From: Leucobacter sp042726155
GTDB taxonomy: Bacteria > Actinomycetota > Actinomycetes > Actinomycetales > Microbacteriaceae
Assembly (NCBI RefSeq): GCF_042726155.1
Contig: NZ_JBHXHV010000001.1
Coordinates: 1,302,001-1,366,000 of the forward strand
Reading direction: 5' to 3'
Length of the DNA: 64,000 nt
Below the pieces are notes generated by a model. It saw only the letters and a list, made by a program, of their open reading frames with translations, was not told the origin of the DNA and made no database searches. Made by a program: the position numbers and the translations under genes. Below, one piece after another: positions 17,563-24,887 of the stretch; the first letter of the stretch is position 1, and each line of letters begins with the position of its first letter.

Positions 17563-18468
17563 CTACTCGGTAGGCGATTCGGTGCCCTCTGTGGGTGCGT
17601 CAGCCGGCGCATCGGCCGGTGCGTCATTGTTTTCCAGGACCGCGACATCGCCCGACAGTTCGGATTCGACGGCGTCGACCTGCTCCTCGGTGTAGCCGCA
17701 GTACTTCACTGCCTCGCTCTGCCAGCGCAGCGTGAGACGATCCTTGCCGCCGGCGTGGGCCGCGGCGACCGTGCCCCGATAGATCTGCCCATCGGCGGAT
17801 TCCTTGTTGACGTCGGGCACGGTCTCGCACACGTGGAACACCGATCCGCCCTTCACCCAGAACACCTCGTCAACGCCCGTGAGCTTCTCAACGATGTTTG
17901 TCTCGGCCGCGTACTGCTCCTGCGAGGGAGACGTGAACGACGTACCGAAGATCGCGGCGACCAGCAGCACGACGATGCCAACGCCGCCCGCGAGGGCCTT
18001 CTGCTTGCCGTCCATGTTCTTGTTCGTGAAGATCAGAATGATGAGCGGCAAGAACGCGATGATGGCAATGATGGCGCCGAGCTGGTTCTGCACGAAGAAG
18101 CGCGTGCTGTCACTCCGCGACGCTGGATCAAGCCGGTTCGCCTGCTTCCAGAGCAGGGAACCGACAACCGACAGCACGCCGGTGACGACAATCGCGCCGA
18201 TCAACAGCCACATATTGACCGGCACCTGCTTGAGAATCCAGAAGATAGCGAAGATCTCGATGCCGATGGCGACGGCCCACGCGGCAGCGGCGATCCAGCG
18301 CAGCCGAGTCGCTTTCCCCTTGGCCTCCGGTGTTGGAGTCCAGACCGGTTCGTCGGGTCCGCGGCCGCCGGCGCCGCGCGCCGCGGCCGATCCGCCGCCC
18401 GCTCGTGTCGACGAAGCGCCCTTGGGAGCCTCGACTCGAACGACCTTTTTCTTTGATGATTCGGCCAT
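17563..18468 (-). CDS. Multi-pass membrane protein with exported C-terminal domain
   Basis: A 301-residue protein. A basic Ala/Gly/Arg-rich N-terminus (about 1-55) precedes four predicted helices: WAVAIGIEIFAIFWIL, MWLLIGAIVVTGVLSVVGSL, LGAIIAIIAFLPLIILIF and AGGVGIVVLLVAAIFGTSF. A polar domain of about 115 residues follows, with two Cys (HVCETV and KYCGYT) that could form a disulfide outside the cell, ending in an Ala/Asp/Pro-rich tail. ATG 18468 is preferred because GGGAG precedes it by 6 bases; the ATG at 18474 abuts that site. I do not recognise the family. It is probably an actinobacterial envelope protein. Confidence 0.72.
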   Translation of the reverse strand: MAESSKKKVVRVEAPKGASSTRAGGGSAAARGAGGRGPDEPVWTPTPEAKGKATRLRWIAAAAWAVAIGIEIFAIFWILKQVPVNMWLLIGAIVVTGVLSVVGSLLWKQANRLDPASRSDSTRFFVQNQLGAIIAIIAFLPLIILIFTNKNMDGKQKALAGGVGIVVLLVAAIFGTSFTSPSQEQYAAETNIVEKLTGVDEVFWVKGGSVFHVCETVPDVNKESADGQIYRGTVAAAHAGGKDRLTLRWQSEAVKYCGYTEEQVDAVESELSGDVAVLENNDAPADAPADAPTEGTESPTE

Positions 18469-18552
18469 GGCCATCTCCCAGGGGTGTCGATTACGGCTCC
18501 CAGCATATCCACATGGAGGCCGCTCTCGGCAGTCTCAAAGTGAGCGAACGGA

Positions 18553-18558
18553 TACCCT
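18553..18558 (+). promoter_or_regulatory. Putative leaderless -10 box of the 18565 gene
   Basis: TACCCT ends 6 nt before ATG 18565. GGAG lies in the 6-nt gap but is too close to act as a ribosome site. Confidence 0.5.
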
Positions 18559-18564
18559 GGAGCC

Positions 18565-19110
18565 ATGAAACACAAGCCGGGCCGCGCGTCACGGGAATCT
18601 CGGGAGAGCTCGCTCGTGAGCGGATGGACCGTCGAGGGCGAACCGGAGGTCGATCTGACACCCGGATCGCCGCAGCCAACCGGTGACCGGGTCCCATTGC
18701 CCGTCGACGGATCCGCGGAGGATTCCGCGAGCGATGCGGTTGACGAAGCGGGCGTCGTCGCCGACGCGCAGACGGAGGTCGGGGCGGGCGAGCCGCGGCC
18801 ACAGATCTCAAACGGCGGCCTCGTCGTGCTCGGCGTCTTCGGTGGCCTCTATCTGCTGTATACCTGGGGCTGGTTCATCGTCGCGCAGGCGTACTCGGCC
18901 GTGAACGCGGTGACCGCGGCGGGCAGCGGCGTGATCGGCGGCGTGCTGCAGCAGGTCATTTTCTGGGCGGCGCCGCTCGCTCCGCCGCTGTGGTTCTTCC
19001 TGGCACTCGCCTTCAGTCGCGGGGGACGTACGAAGCGTCTCGCGATCCTGCTCGTGATCGGCGCCGTGGTACTCGTGCCTCTGCCGATGCTCATCGCGAG
19101 AGGGGCATAA
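18565..19110 (+). CDS. Membrane protein of unknown function with acidic cytoplasmic N-terminus
   Basis: A 181-residue protein. Residues 1-80 are polar, acidic and Pro-rich (for example EGEPEVDLTPGSPQPTGDRV). Three hydrophobic segments follow: NGGLVVLGVFGGLYLLYTWG, VIFWAAPLAPPLWFFLALAF and AILLVIGAVVLVPLPMLIA. No enzymatic motif is seen. The gene is 3 bases upstream of another small membrane gene, so the two are likely co-transcribed and may interact. The start is supported by a leaderless-type TACCCT box. Confidence 0.7.
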   Translation: MKHKPGRASRESRESSLVSGWTVEGEPEVDLTPGSPQPTGDRVPLPVDGSAEDSASDAVDEAGVVADAQTEVGAGEPRPQISNGGLVVLGVFGGLYLLYTWGWFIVAQAYSAVNAVTAAGSGVIGGVLQQVIFWAAPLAPPLWFFLALAFSRGGRTKRLAILLVIGAVVLVPLPMLIARGA

Positions 19111-19113
19111 CCG

Positions 19114-19434
19114 ATGACACAGCGTATTGCTGCCTGGGTAGTCGGTCTGTTGCTGTCGCTGCTGTACCTGTATGCGATAGTCGCCGGCATCGGGAACTTC
19201 GTCGGGGTCACCGGGCTCGGTGCGGCGCTCGGTACGGGGCTGAGCGGATCCGGCACTCTCTGGCTCATCGTGGGTGTGGCAATGCCGGCATTGGTGTTCA
19301 TTGTCGCGTTGCTACTCGGGCGTCGGCGGGCAGCCGCTACGCGGCTGCTGCTGCTCGCCGCCGGGATAGCGCTCGTCGCGGCGTGGCAGATCGACATGAT
19401 GCACGTCATTCCCGAGTCGTCATATTTCGCATAG
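19114..19434 (+). CDS. Small three-helix membrane protein, unknown function
   Basis: A 106-residue hydrophobic protein with helices at AWVVGLLLSLLYLYAIVAGI, TLWLIVGVAMPALVFIVALL and TRLLLLAAGIALVAAWQI, and an Arg-rich turn (GRRRAAATR) between the last two. It begins 3 bases after the previous stop; that tight spacing implies translational coupling. No family is recognised. It ends 89 bases before serA, which has its own putative promoter. Confidence 0.68.
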   Translation: MTQRIAAWVVGLLLSLLYLYAIVAGIGNFVGVTGLGAALGTGLSGSGTLWLIVGVAMPALVFIVALLLGRRRAAATRLLLLAAGIALVAAWQIDMMHVIPESSYFA

Positions 19435-19460
19435 CTCGAAGCTGTCGAGATCTGCGGGGC

Positions 19461-19466
19461 TAGACT
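19461..19466 (+). promoter_or_regulatory. Putative -10 box of serA
   Basis: TAGACT lies 57 bases before the serA ATG. Unlike the leaderless genes nearby it leaves a leader of about 50 bases with a ribosome site. Confidence 0.4.
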
Positions 19467-19523
19467 GGTGACCTGCGTGCGCTGCGCGTATTTTCCTCGT
19501 TTTCAACCCGAAGGATTTGCTTG

Positions 19524-21116
19524 ATGTCTGCGCCGGTCGTGCTGATCGCCGAACAACTTTCGCCCGCAACCATCGCCGCTCTCGGCCCCGACTTCGAGGT
19601 GGTGCACGTCGACGGTACTGACCGCGACGCGCTGCGCTCGGCGCTCGGCACCGCAGACGCAGTGCTGGTGCGCTCCGCCACTCAGATCGACGCGGAGGCG
19701 CTCAGTTGGGCGCCGCAGCTGAAGGTCATCGCCCGCGCCGGCGTGGGTCTCGACAACGTCGACATTAAGGCTGCGACGCAGGCCGGTGTGATGGTCGTCA
19801 ACGCGCCGACCTCCAACATCATTAGCGCCGCTGAGCTGACCGTCGCGCACATCCTCGGGCTCGCTCGGCACCTGCCGCGTGCCCACGCCTCGCTGTCTGC
19901 GGGCGAATGGAAGCGGTCGTCGTTCACCGGCATCGAGCTGTTCGAAAAGACCGTCGGCATTATCGGGCTCGGCCGCATCGGTGCCCTCATTGCCGAGCGA
20001 CTTCGCGGTTTCGGCGTCGACCTGATCGCATACGACCCCTACATTGCAGCGGCTCGTGCGCAGCAGCTGGGCGTGCAGCTCGTGTCGCTCGACGAACTCG
20101 TGAGCCGCGCTGACTTCCTGACAATTCACATGCCCCGCACCCCCGAGACGCTCGGCATGATCGGCGCGGAGCAGTTGCGCGCCATGAAGTCGACCGCCTA
20201 CGTCGTGAACGTTGCACGCGGTGGGCTCATCGACGAGGATGCCCTCGCTGACGCCCTCGCTCAGGGTGAGATTGCGGGTGCCGCTCTTGACGTGTTCGTG
20301 CAGGAGCCCCCGGCCGACACCCGCCTGACCGGGTTGCCGAACGTCAACGTGACGCCCCACCTCGGCGCTTCGACCGATGAGGCTCAAGAGAAGGCGGGGG
20401 TGTCGGTTGCGAAATCGGTGCGGCTCGCACTCGCGGGTGATCTCGTGCCCGACGCGGTCAACCTTGCCGGTGGCGCAATCGATGAGTACGTGCGCCCGGG
20501 CCTTCCGCTCACCGAGAAGCTTGGCCAGGTGTTTGCTGGCCTCGCCGATGGTGCGATTGCGTCGGTCGACATCGAGGTGCACGGCGAACTCGCCGAGCAC
20601 AATGTGCACGCGCTTCGCCTCGCGGGCCTCAAGGGGCTGTTCTCGAAGGTCGTCAGCGAGCCCGTCTCATACGTGAACGCGCCGCTGCTCGCTGAGCAGC
20701 GCAACATTGACGTACGGTTCACCGTCGATTCGCTCTCCGAGAGCTACCGCAACGTCATCACGATTCGCGGAGCGCTCACCGACGGTACGCCGATCTCGGT
20801 TTCTGGCACGCTGACCGGGCCCAAGCAGGTCGAGAAGATCGTTGAGATCAACGGCTACGAGGTCGAATTGCCGATCCCGGATCACTTGATCGTCTTCAGC
20901 TACGTCGACCGTCCCGGCATCGTCGCGACGTACGGTGGCGTGCTCGGTGAGGCCGGCGTGAATATCGCCGGTCTGCAGATTGCCCGCGACGAGAAGCACG
21001 GCACCGCGCTCTCAGTGCTCTCGGTGGACGCTCCCGTCGAAGAGGCTCTGATCGGCGCACTGCGCGGCGCCATCGGCGCTGAGAGCCTGCACACCATCAG
21101 CATCAACACGCTGTAG
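19524..21116 (+). CDS. serA: D-3-phosphoglycerate dehydrogenase
   Basis: A 530-residue long-form PGDH, first enzyme of serine synthesis, oxidising 3-phosphoglycerate to 3-phosphohydroxypyruvate. The substrate and Rossmann domains carry IGLGRIGALIAERLRGFG, the Arg of NVARGGLIDEDAL and the catalytic His of NVTPHLGASTDEAQ. After about residue 310 come the intervening (allosteric substrate-binding) domain and a C-terminal ACT domain (LIVFSYVDRPGIVATYGGVL), the serine-feedback architecture of actinobacterial SerA. ATG 19524 is chosen over the TTG immediately before it, with GAAGGA about 8 bases upstream. A terminator follows, so the gene is a single unit. Confidence 0.96.
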   Translation: MSAPVVLIAEQLSPATIAALGPDFEVVHVDGTDRDALRSALGTADAVLVRSATQIDAEALSWAPQLKVIARAGVGLDNVDIKAATQAGVMVVNAPTSNIISAAELTVAHILGLARHLPRAHASLSAGEWKRSSFTGIELFEKTVGIIGLGRIGALIAERLRGFGVDLIAYDPYIAAARAQQLGVQLVSLDELVSRADFLTIHMPRTPETLGMIGAEQLRAMKSTAYVVNVARGGLIDEDALADALAQGEIAGAALDVFVQEPPADTRLTGLPNVNVTPHLGASTDEAQEKAGVSVAKSVRLALAGDLVPDAVNLAGGAIDEYVRPGLPLTEKLGQVFAGLADGAIASVDIEVHGELAEHNVHALRLAGLKGLFSKVVSEPVSYVNAPLLAEQRNIDVRFTVDSLSESYRNVITIRGALTDGTPISVSGTLTGPKQVEKIVEINGYEVELPIPDHLIVFSYVDRPGIVATYGGVLGEAGVNIAGLQIARDEKHGTALSVLSVDAPVEEALIGALRGAIGAESLHTISINTL

Positions 21117-21129
21117 CACTGGCTGGGTG

Positions 21130-21160
21130 GGTGGGCGCGGGCATTGAGCCCGCGCCCACC
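21130..21160 (+). terminator. Intrinsic terminator of serA
   Basis: A perfect 13-bp GC-rich stem (21130-21142 with 21148-21160), a 5-base loop, then TTTT: a textbook intrinsic terminator 13 bases after the stop. Confidence 0.92.
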
Positions 21161-21222
21161 TTTTGCTTGTTGCCCGGCTTCCTGCGCTACTTCCTGCTTC
21201 ACCGGTTGCGCTACTTCGTGCG

Positions 21223-21888
21223 CTACCGGCCCGCGCGGATCGCCGACGCAACCGCGTCGATGTGCTGCAGCGCTGCGCGCTCGGCGCCGAGCCGGTCGCC
21301 AGCCTCAATGGCGGCGTAAATCTCGGCGTGCTCGACGTCTGAGTCGAGCTGTCGTGCCTGCGTGATGTTGAGAAACTCCGACTGCAGGTCGAGCGACCGG
21401 CGCATCGATGCTGTGATGCTGAGCAGCACCGAGTTGTGGCTCGCCTCAGCAACCAGGGTGTGAAAGTCGCGGTCGAGCCGCACCCACTCGTGTAGCACCG
21501 TCGTCTCCAGCATGCGGCCGAGCAGTCGCTGCATCGCCTCGAGCTGCACGTCGGTGCGCCGCTCCGCGGCGTGCCCGGCCGTCGGCACCTCGACGTGAAT
21601 GCGCGCCTCCATCAGCTCGTCGGGGTCGAACCCGCCGAACTCAGACACGCCGGAGGGCGTCTTTGAGACGACGTACGTGCCACTGCCACTGCGCGTCTCC
21701 GTGAGACCGAGCGTTGAGCAGGCGTGGAGCGCTTCACGTACGACCGACCGACTGACCCCAAACTGCTTCGCGAGAGAGAGTTCGCCTGGAAGCCGATCGC
21801 CAGAGGTGATCGCGTCGTCGTCGATGAGATCGCGGATTGCGCGGAAGGCGGCCTCGGTCGCGCTGACGCGCTGTACGGGGGAGTGCAT
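21223..21888 (-). CDS. FadR/GntR-family regulator with FCD domain, likely controls ansP-ansA
   Basis: A 221-residue repressor-type protein. The N-terminal winged helix-turn-helix (about 10-75; ITSGDRLPGELSLAKQFGVS then RSVVREALHACSTLGL) is of GntR type. The all-helical C-terminal FCD domain (about 90-215) keeps the metal/ligand positions Asp and His in RLDRDFHTLVAEASHN and the late His of ALQHIDAV. GAAAGG lies 6 bases before the ATG. It is divergent from ansP across 168 bases that contain a palindrome overlapping the ansP promoter, so autoregulation and repression of asparagine use are likely. The effector is unknown. Confidence 0.88.
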   Translation of the reverse strand: MHSPVQRVSATEAAFRAIRDLIDDDAITSGDRLPGELSLAKQFGVSRSVVREALHACSTLGLTETRSGSGTYVVSKTPSGVSEFGGFDPDELMEARIHVEVPTAGHAAERRTDVQLEAMQRLLGRMLETTVLHEWVRLDRDFHTLVAEASHNSVLLSITASMRRSLDLQSEFLNITQARQLDSDVEHAEIYAAIEAGDRLGAERAALQHIDAVASAIRAGR

Positions 21889-21965
21889 GAGTGACCTTTC
21901 GGGAGCGCAACGCGGGCTCGCAGGTCGAGTGTCGGCGTCGGCGCGGATCTACTGGGATAAGAATA

Positions 21966-21993
21966 TTGAGTTTTTCCCTCATTCAGGTAATCT
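21966..21993 (+). promoter_or_regulatory. Putative sigma-70-type promoter of ansP
   Basis: TTGAGT (21966-21971), a 16-base spacer and TAATCT (21988-21993) lie in an unusually AT-rich stretch 63 bases before ansP. Confidence 0.55.
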
Positions 21994-22002
21994 GTCTGAC
22001 AG
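21992..22002. promoter_or_regulatory. Candidate GntR operator over the ansP promoter
   Basis: CTGTC-T-GACAG is an inverted repeat overlapping the -10 element of ansP, followed by a further half-site GACAG at 22006-22010. Placement fits repression by the divergent FCD regulator. Confidence 0.5.
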
Positions 22003-22056
22003 CCGGACAGGTTCGCGAGGGCGCGCCGCCGCTGACGCAGAGAAGGGTCACGACTC

Positions 22057-23571
22057 ATGAACGACGAAGTTCTTTCGAATGAAGCGACGCCGACGGACTC
22101 ACCCGTCGCTGTCGCGGCAGCGGTCGACCAGGGCGATGACGGGTATCACCGAGGGCTGAAGCGCCGTCACCTCACGATGATCGCGATCGGCGGTTCGATC
22201 GGAACCGGCCTATTCCTCGGCGCCAGCGGCCGCATGGAGATCGCCGGTCCTTCGCTCGCATTCGTCTACATCATTTGCGGCCTCTTCGCGTTTCTCGTGG
22301 TGCGGGCGCTGGGCGAGCTCGTGATGTACCGGCCGTCGTCGGGTGCATTTGTCTCGTACGCCCGCGAGTTCATGGGGGAGAAAGGTGCATACGCCGTTGG
22401 TTGGCTCTATTTTTTGAACTGGTCAACCACGGTCATCGCCGACATCACGGCGGTGGCGCTGTACATGCACTTCTGGGCAGTCTTCGTGCCCGTGCCGCAG
22501 TGGCTACTCGCGCTCATCGCACTCGCGATTGTCTTCGCTATGAACGTCGCGTCGGTGAAGCTGTTCGGTGAGATGGAGTACTGGTTCGCGATCATCAAGG
22601 TCGGTGCAATCGTCGCGTTCGGCGTCATCGGTATCTTCCTCGTAGTCACGCAGACGCCGGTCGACGGTCACACCCCTGGCTTCTCGCTCATCACCGACAA
22701 TGGTGGCTTCTTCCCGAACGGCGTCGGAGCCATGTTCGTGATCGCTCTCGGTGTGGTCTTCGCATTCGGCGGCACTGAAATGGTGGGGGTCGCAGCGGGC
22801 GAGTCCGAGAATCCACGCGCGGCGATCCCGAAGGCCGTGAACTCGATTATGTGGCGCATCGTGCTGTTTTACGCCGGGTCGGTGATTCTCTTCACGCTGC
22901 TGCTGCCGTGGAACGCGTACTCGGGTTCGGAGAGCCCGTTCGTCACCGTCATGAACTCGATCGGCGTACCGTACGCGGGCGACATCATGAACGTCGTCGT
23001 GCTCACCGCGGCAATGTCGAGCCTGAACGCCGGCCTCTACGCGACCGGGCGCACGCTGCGCTCGATGGCGGTCGCGGGCACGGCGCCCGCCTTTGCGAAA
23101 CGCTTGAACAAGGCCGGCGCTCCGTACGGTGGCATCATGATCACGGCTGCGATCGGCGTGCTCGGCGTCGGACTGAACTTCATCGTTCCCGCTCGCGCGT
23201 TCGACATCGTGCTAAACCTGGCGGGGATCGGCATTGTGGGCACCTGGGCATCGATCATGGTCTGCCACTGGCTGTACGTGCGGCGCACACGGCGCACCGG
23301 TGAGTCGAGGCCAAACTACCGTCTCCCGTTCGCGCCGGTCACCAACGCAGTCACCCTCGTCTTCTTAGTGCTGATCGTGGTGTTGATGGCGCTCGATGCT
23401 GCCGTGGGCCAGATCACGCTGCTTGTCTTCCTCGGTGTTGTGGTGCTCATGGTGCTGGGCTGGTTCATCGTGCGACGCCGGATCAACGCGTCAGCGTTCA
23501 CCGCAGCGTTCGCGATCCCGGACGCAGCGCTTGAGCACGATGACCGGTCGCCCGGGCACAACGACCAGTGA
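22057..23571 (+). CDS. ansP: L-asparagine permease (APC superfamily)
   Basis: A 504-residue amino acid:proton symporter of the AAT family. The amphipathic N-terminus leads into HRGLKRRHLTMIAIGGSIGT, the consensus first-helix signature, and about 12 hydrophobic segments follow. The family motif near GELVMYRPSSGAFVSYAREF is present. Assignment to asparagine rests on resemblance to AnsP-type permeases and on the overlapping asparaginase gene downstream. It is the first gene of a two-gene operon; the divergent GntR regulator and a palindrome in its promoter suggest substrate-responsive control. Confidence 0.88.
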   Translation: MNDEVLSNEATPTDSPVAVAAAVDQGDDGYHRGLKRRHLTMIAIGGSIGTGLFLGASGRMEIAGPSLAFVYIICGLFAFLVVRALGELVMYRPSSGAFVSYAREFMGEKGAYAVGWLYFLNWSTTVIADITAVALYMHFWAVFVPVPQWLLALIALAIVFAMNVASVKLFGEMEYWFAIIKVGAIVAFGVIGIFLVVTQTPVDGHTPGFSLITDNGGFFPNGVGAMFVIALGVVFAFGGTEMVGVAAGESENPRAAIPKAVNSIMWRIVLFYAGSVILFTLLLPWNAYSGSESPFVTVMNSIGVPYAGDIMNVVVLTAAMSSLNAGLYATGRTLRSMAVAGTAPAFAKRLNKAGAPYGGIMITAAIGVLGVGLNFIVPARAFDIVLNLAGIGIVGTWASIMVCHWLYVRRTRRTGESRPNYRLPFAPVTNAVTLVFLVLIVVLMALDAAVGQITLLVFLGVVVLMVLGWFIVRRRINASAFTAAFAIPDAALEHDDRSPGHNDQ

Positions 23572-24608
23572 GCGAGGAAGGCCGGCCGACCCGCCTGCTG
23601 CTGGTGTACTGCGGCGGCACATTCGGCATGCGCGACGCGGGCAACGGCCTCGCGGCGCAGGCGGATCTCCACGTTGAACTCGAAACGCTGATGCGGACCT
23701 CGTCGGCGCACCTTGGACAGGCGATCGCCTGGGAGCTCGTCGAGCCCGAACGCATCATCGATAGCGCCGAAGCCGGACACGGCACAGCGCTTGAGATCGC
23801 CGACATTATTCGCGAGCGGGTCGCCGCGGGCGAGACTCAGGGTGGGGGATTTCGGGGCGTGCTCGTGGTGCACGGTACCGACACACTTGCGCACAGCGCC
23901 GCCCAGACAGCATTCGCCGTCGCTGATCTCGCGATTCCGATCGTCTTCACTGGCGCTCAGCACCCGCTTGGTACCCCGGCCGGAGACGCGGAGGGGAACT
24001 TCGGCGATGCACTCGCCGAAGCAATGACGAGTGATACCGGCGGCGTGCGGATCGTCTTCGGCGGTGCGATTCTGCCCGCCGTCCGGGCCGTGAAGCGGTC
24101 GAGCGAGCAGTGCGACGCTTTTGTCGCGCGCCGCCCGTTGGTGGCCCCCGCTGCCGGAGTGAGTAATGAGCTCGCAAGCGCGCTCTCGCGCGCCGCCCGC
24201 GCGCCTGCACCCCGCATCGGCATGCTCACGATGGTTCCGGGGCTCCCGGCGGCTCTGCTCGCGACCGCACTCGAGGTGTTTCCGGATGGCCTCGTGCTCG
24301 AGTGCTACGGCGCGGGCACCGCGCCGCTCGTTCACTCCGCGGCGCTCTCTGTGCTGCGCGAAGCGCGGGACCGCGGAACGCCGGTGCTCGCCGTCACGCG
24401 GTGCGAGCACGGCGAGGTTGACCTCACACGCTACGCGGTCGGCGCGGCGCTCGCCGCGGTGGGCGTGATTGGGGGAGCGGATCTCACCGCCGAGGCCGCG
24501 ATCGCGAAATTGCGGGCGCTTCGCCGTGCCGGGCTGTCGGGCGAGTGCCTCGAGCGTATGTTCGCTGCGAACCTGATCGGCGAGCAGCACGGCAATGCAG
24601 GGATCTGA
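23568..24608 (+). CDS. ansA: Asparaginase
   Basis: A 346-residue L-asparaginase, hydrolysing asparagine to aspartate and ammonia. The nucleophile lies in CGGTFGM (Thr18) and the second catalytic block is HGTDTL with Thr104/Asp105; FTGAQ follows near 127. No signal peptide is seen, so it is cytoplasmic and probably a type I enzyme. The GTG start overlaps the ansP stop by 4 bases, making uptake and hydrolysis one coupled unit. Length matches the family. Phe replaces the usual Ile after the nucleophile, a minor variation. Confidence 0.9.
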   Translation: MSEEGRPTRLLLVYCGGTFGMRDAGNGLAAQADLHVELETLMRTSSAHLGQAIAWELVEPERIIDSAEAGHGTALEIADIIRERVAAGETQGGGFRGVLVVHGTDTLAHSAAQTAFAVADLAIPIVFTGAQHPLGTPAGDAEGNFGDALAEAMTSDTGGVRIVFGGAILPAVRAVKRSSEQCDAFVARRPLVAPAAGVSNELASALSRAARAPAPRIGMLTMVPGLPAALLATALEVFPDGLVLECYGAGTAPLVHSAALSVLREARDRGTPVLAVTRCEHGEVDLTRYAVGAALAAVGVIGGADLTAEAAIAKLRALRRAGLSGECLERMFAANLIGEQHGNAGI

Positions 24609-24887
24609 ACGCCGCGCGGCGGCACTGCGCGGTTGGAAGCTGGAGCGGCATGATCCTGCGCTTTGCCAGCCCCTGGTGCTATTCTGTGACTGCGGGCAAC
24701 TGCCCGTGTCAACGAAGAACCGAGCACGCCGGCTGGCGGGCTGGTCTTCGGTGGTGGATCCCTCTGGTTTCGCGAGCAGCGCTGCGCAGGGTGGTCGTCT
24801 ACTGAACATCAGCATCCGCGGTCGTCCGCAGCAGCAGGCTGCGCGATCCGACTGTCCGTCGCGTGCTCTCGTGAGTAAGGAGAACCC
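24609..24887 (+). other. Leader region of pnp, no gene seen
   Basis: 279 bases between ansA and pnp. A small hairpin CGGGCA-AC-TGCCCG lies at 24693-24706 and further short GC-rich inverted repeats lie nearer pnp. pnp mRNAs of other bacteria carry structured 5' leaders used in autoregulation, so a regulatory leader is possible. rpsO, the frequent neighbour of pnp, is not here. Confidence 0.4.

Noticed and set aside
21170..21225. Short repeats of GCGCTACTTC-type units after serA
   Set aside because: They are few, imperfect and overlap the end of the convergent GntR gene; they can be explained by chance in this composition.
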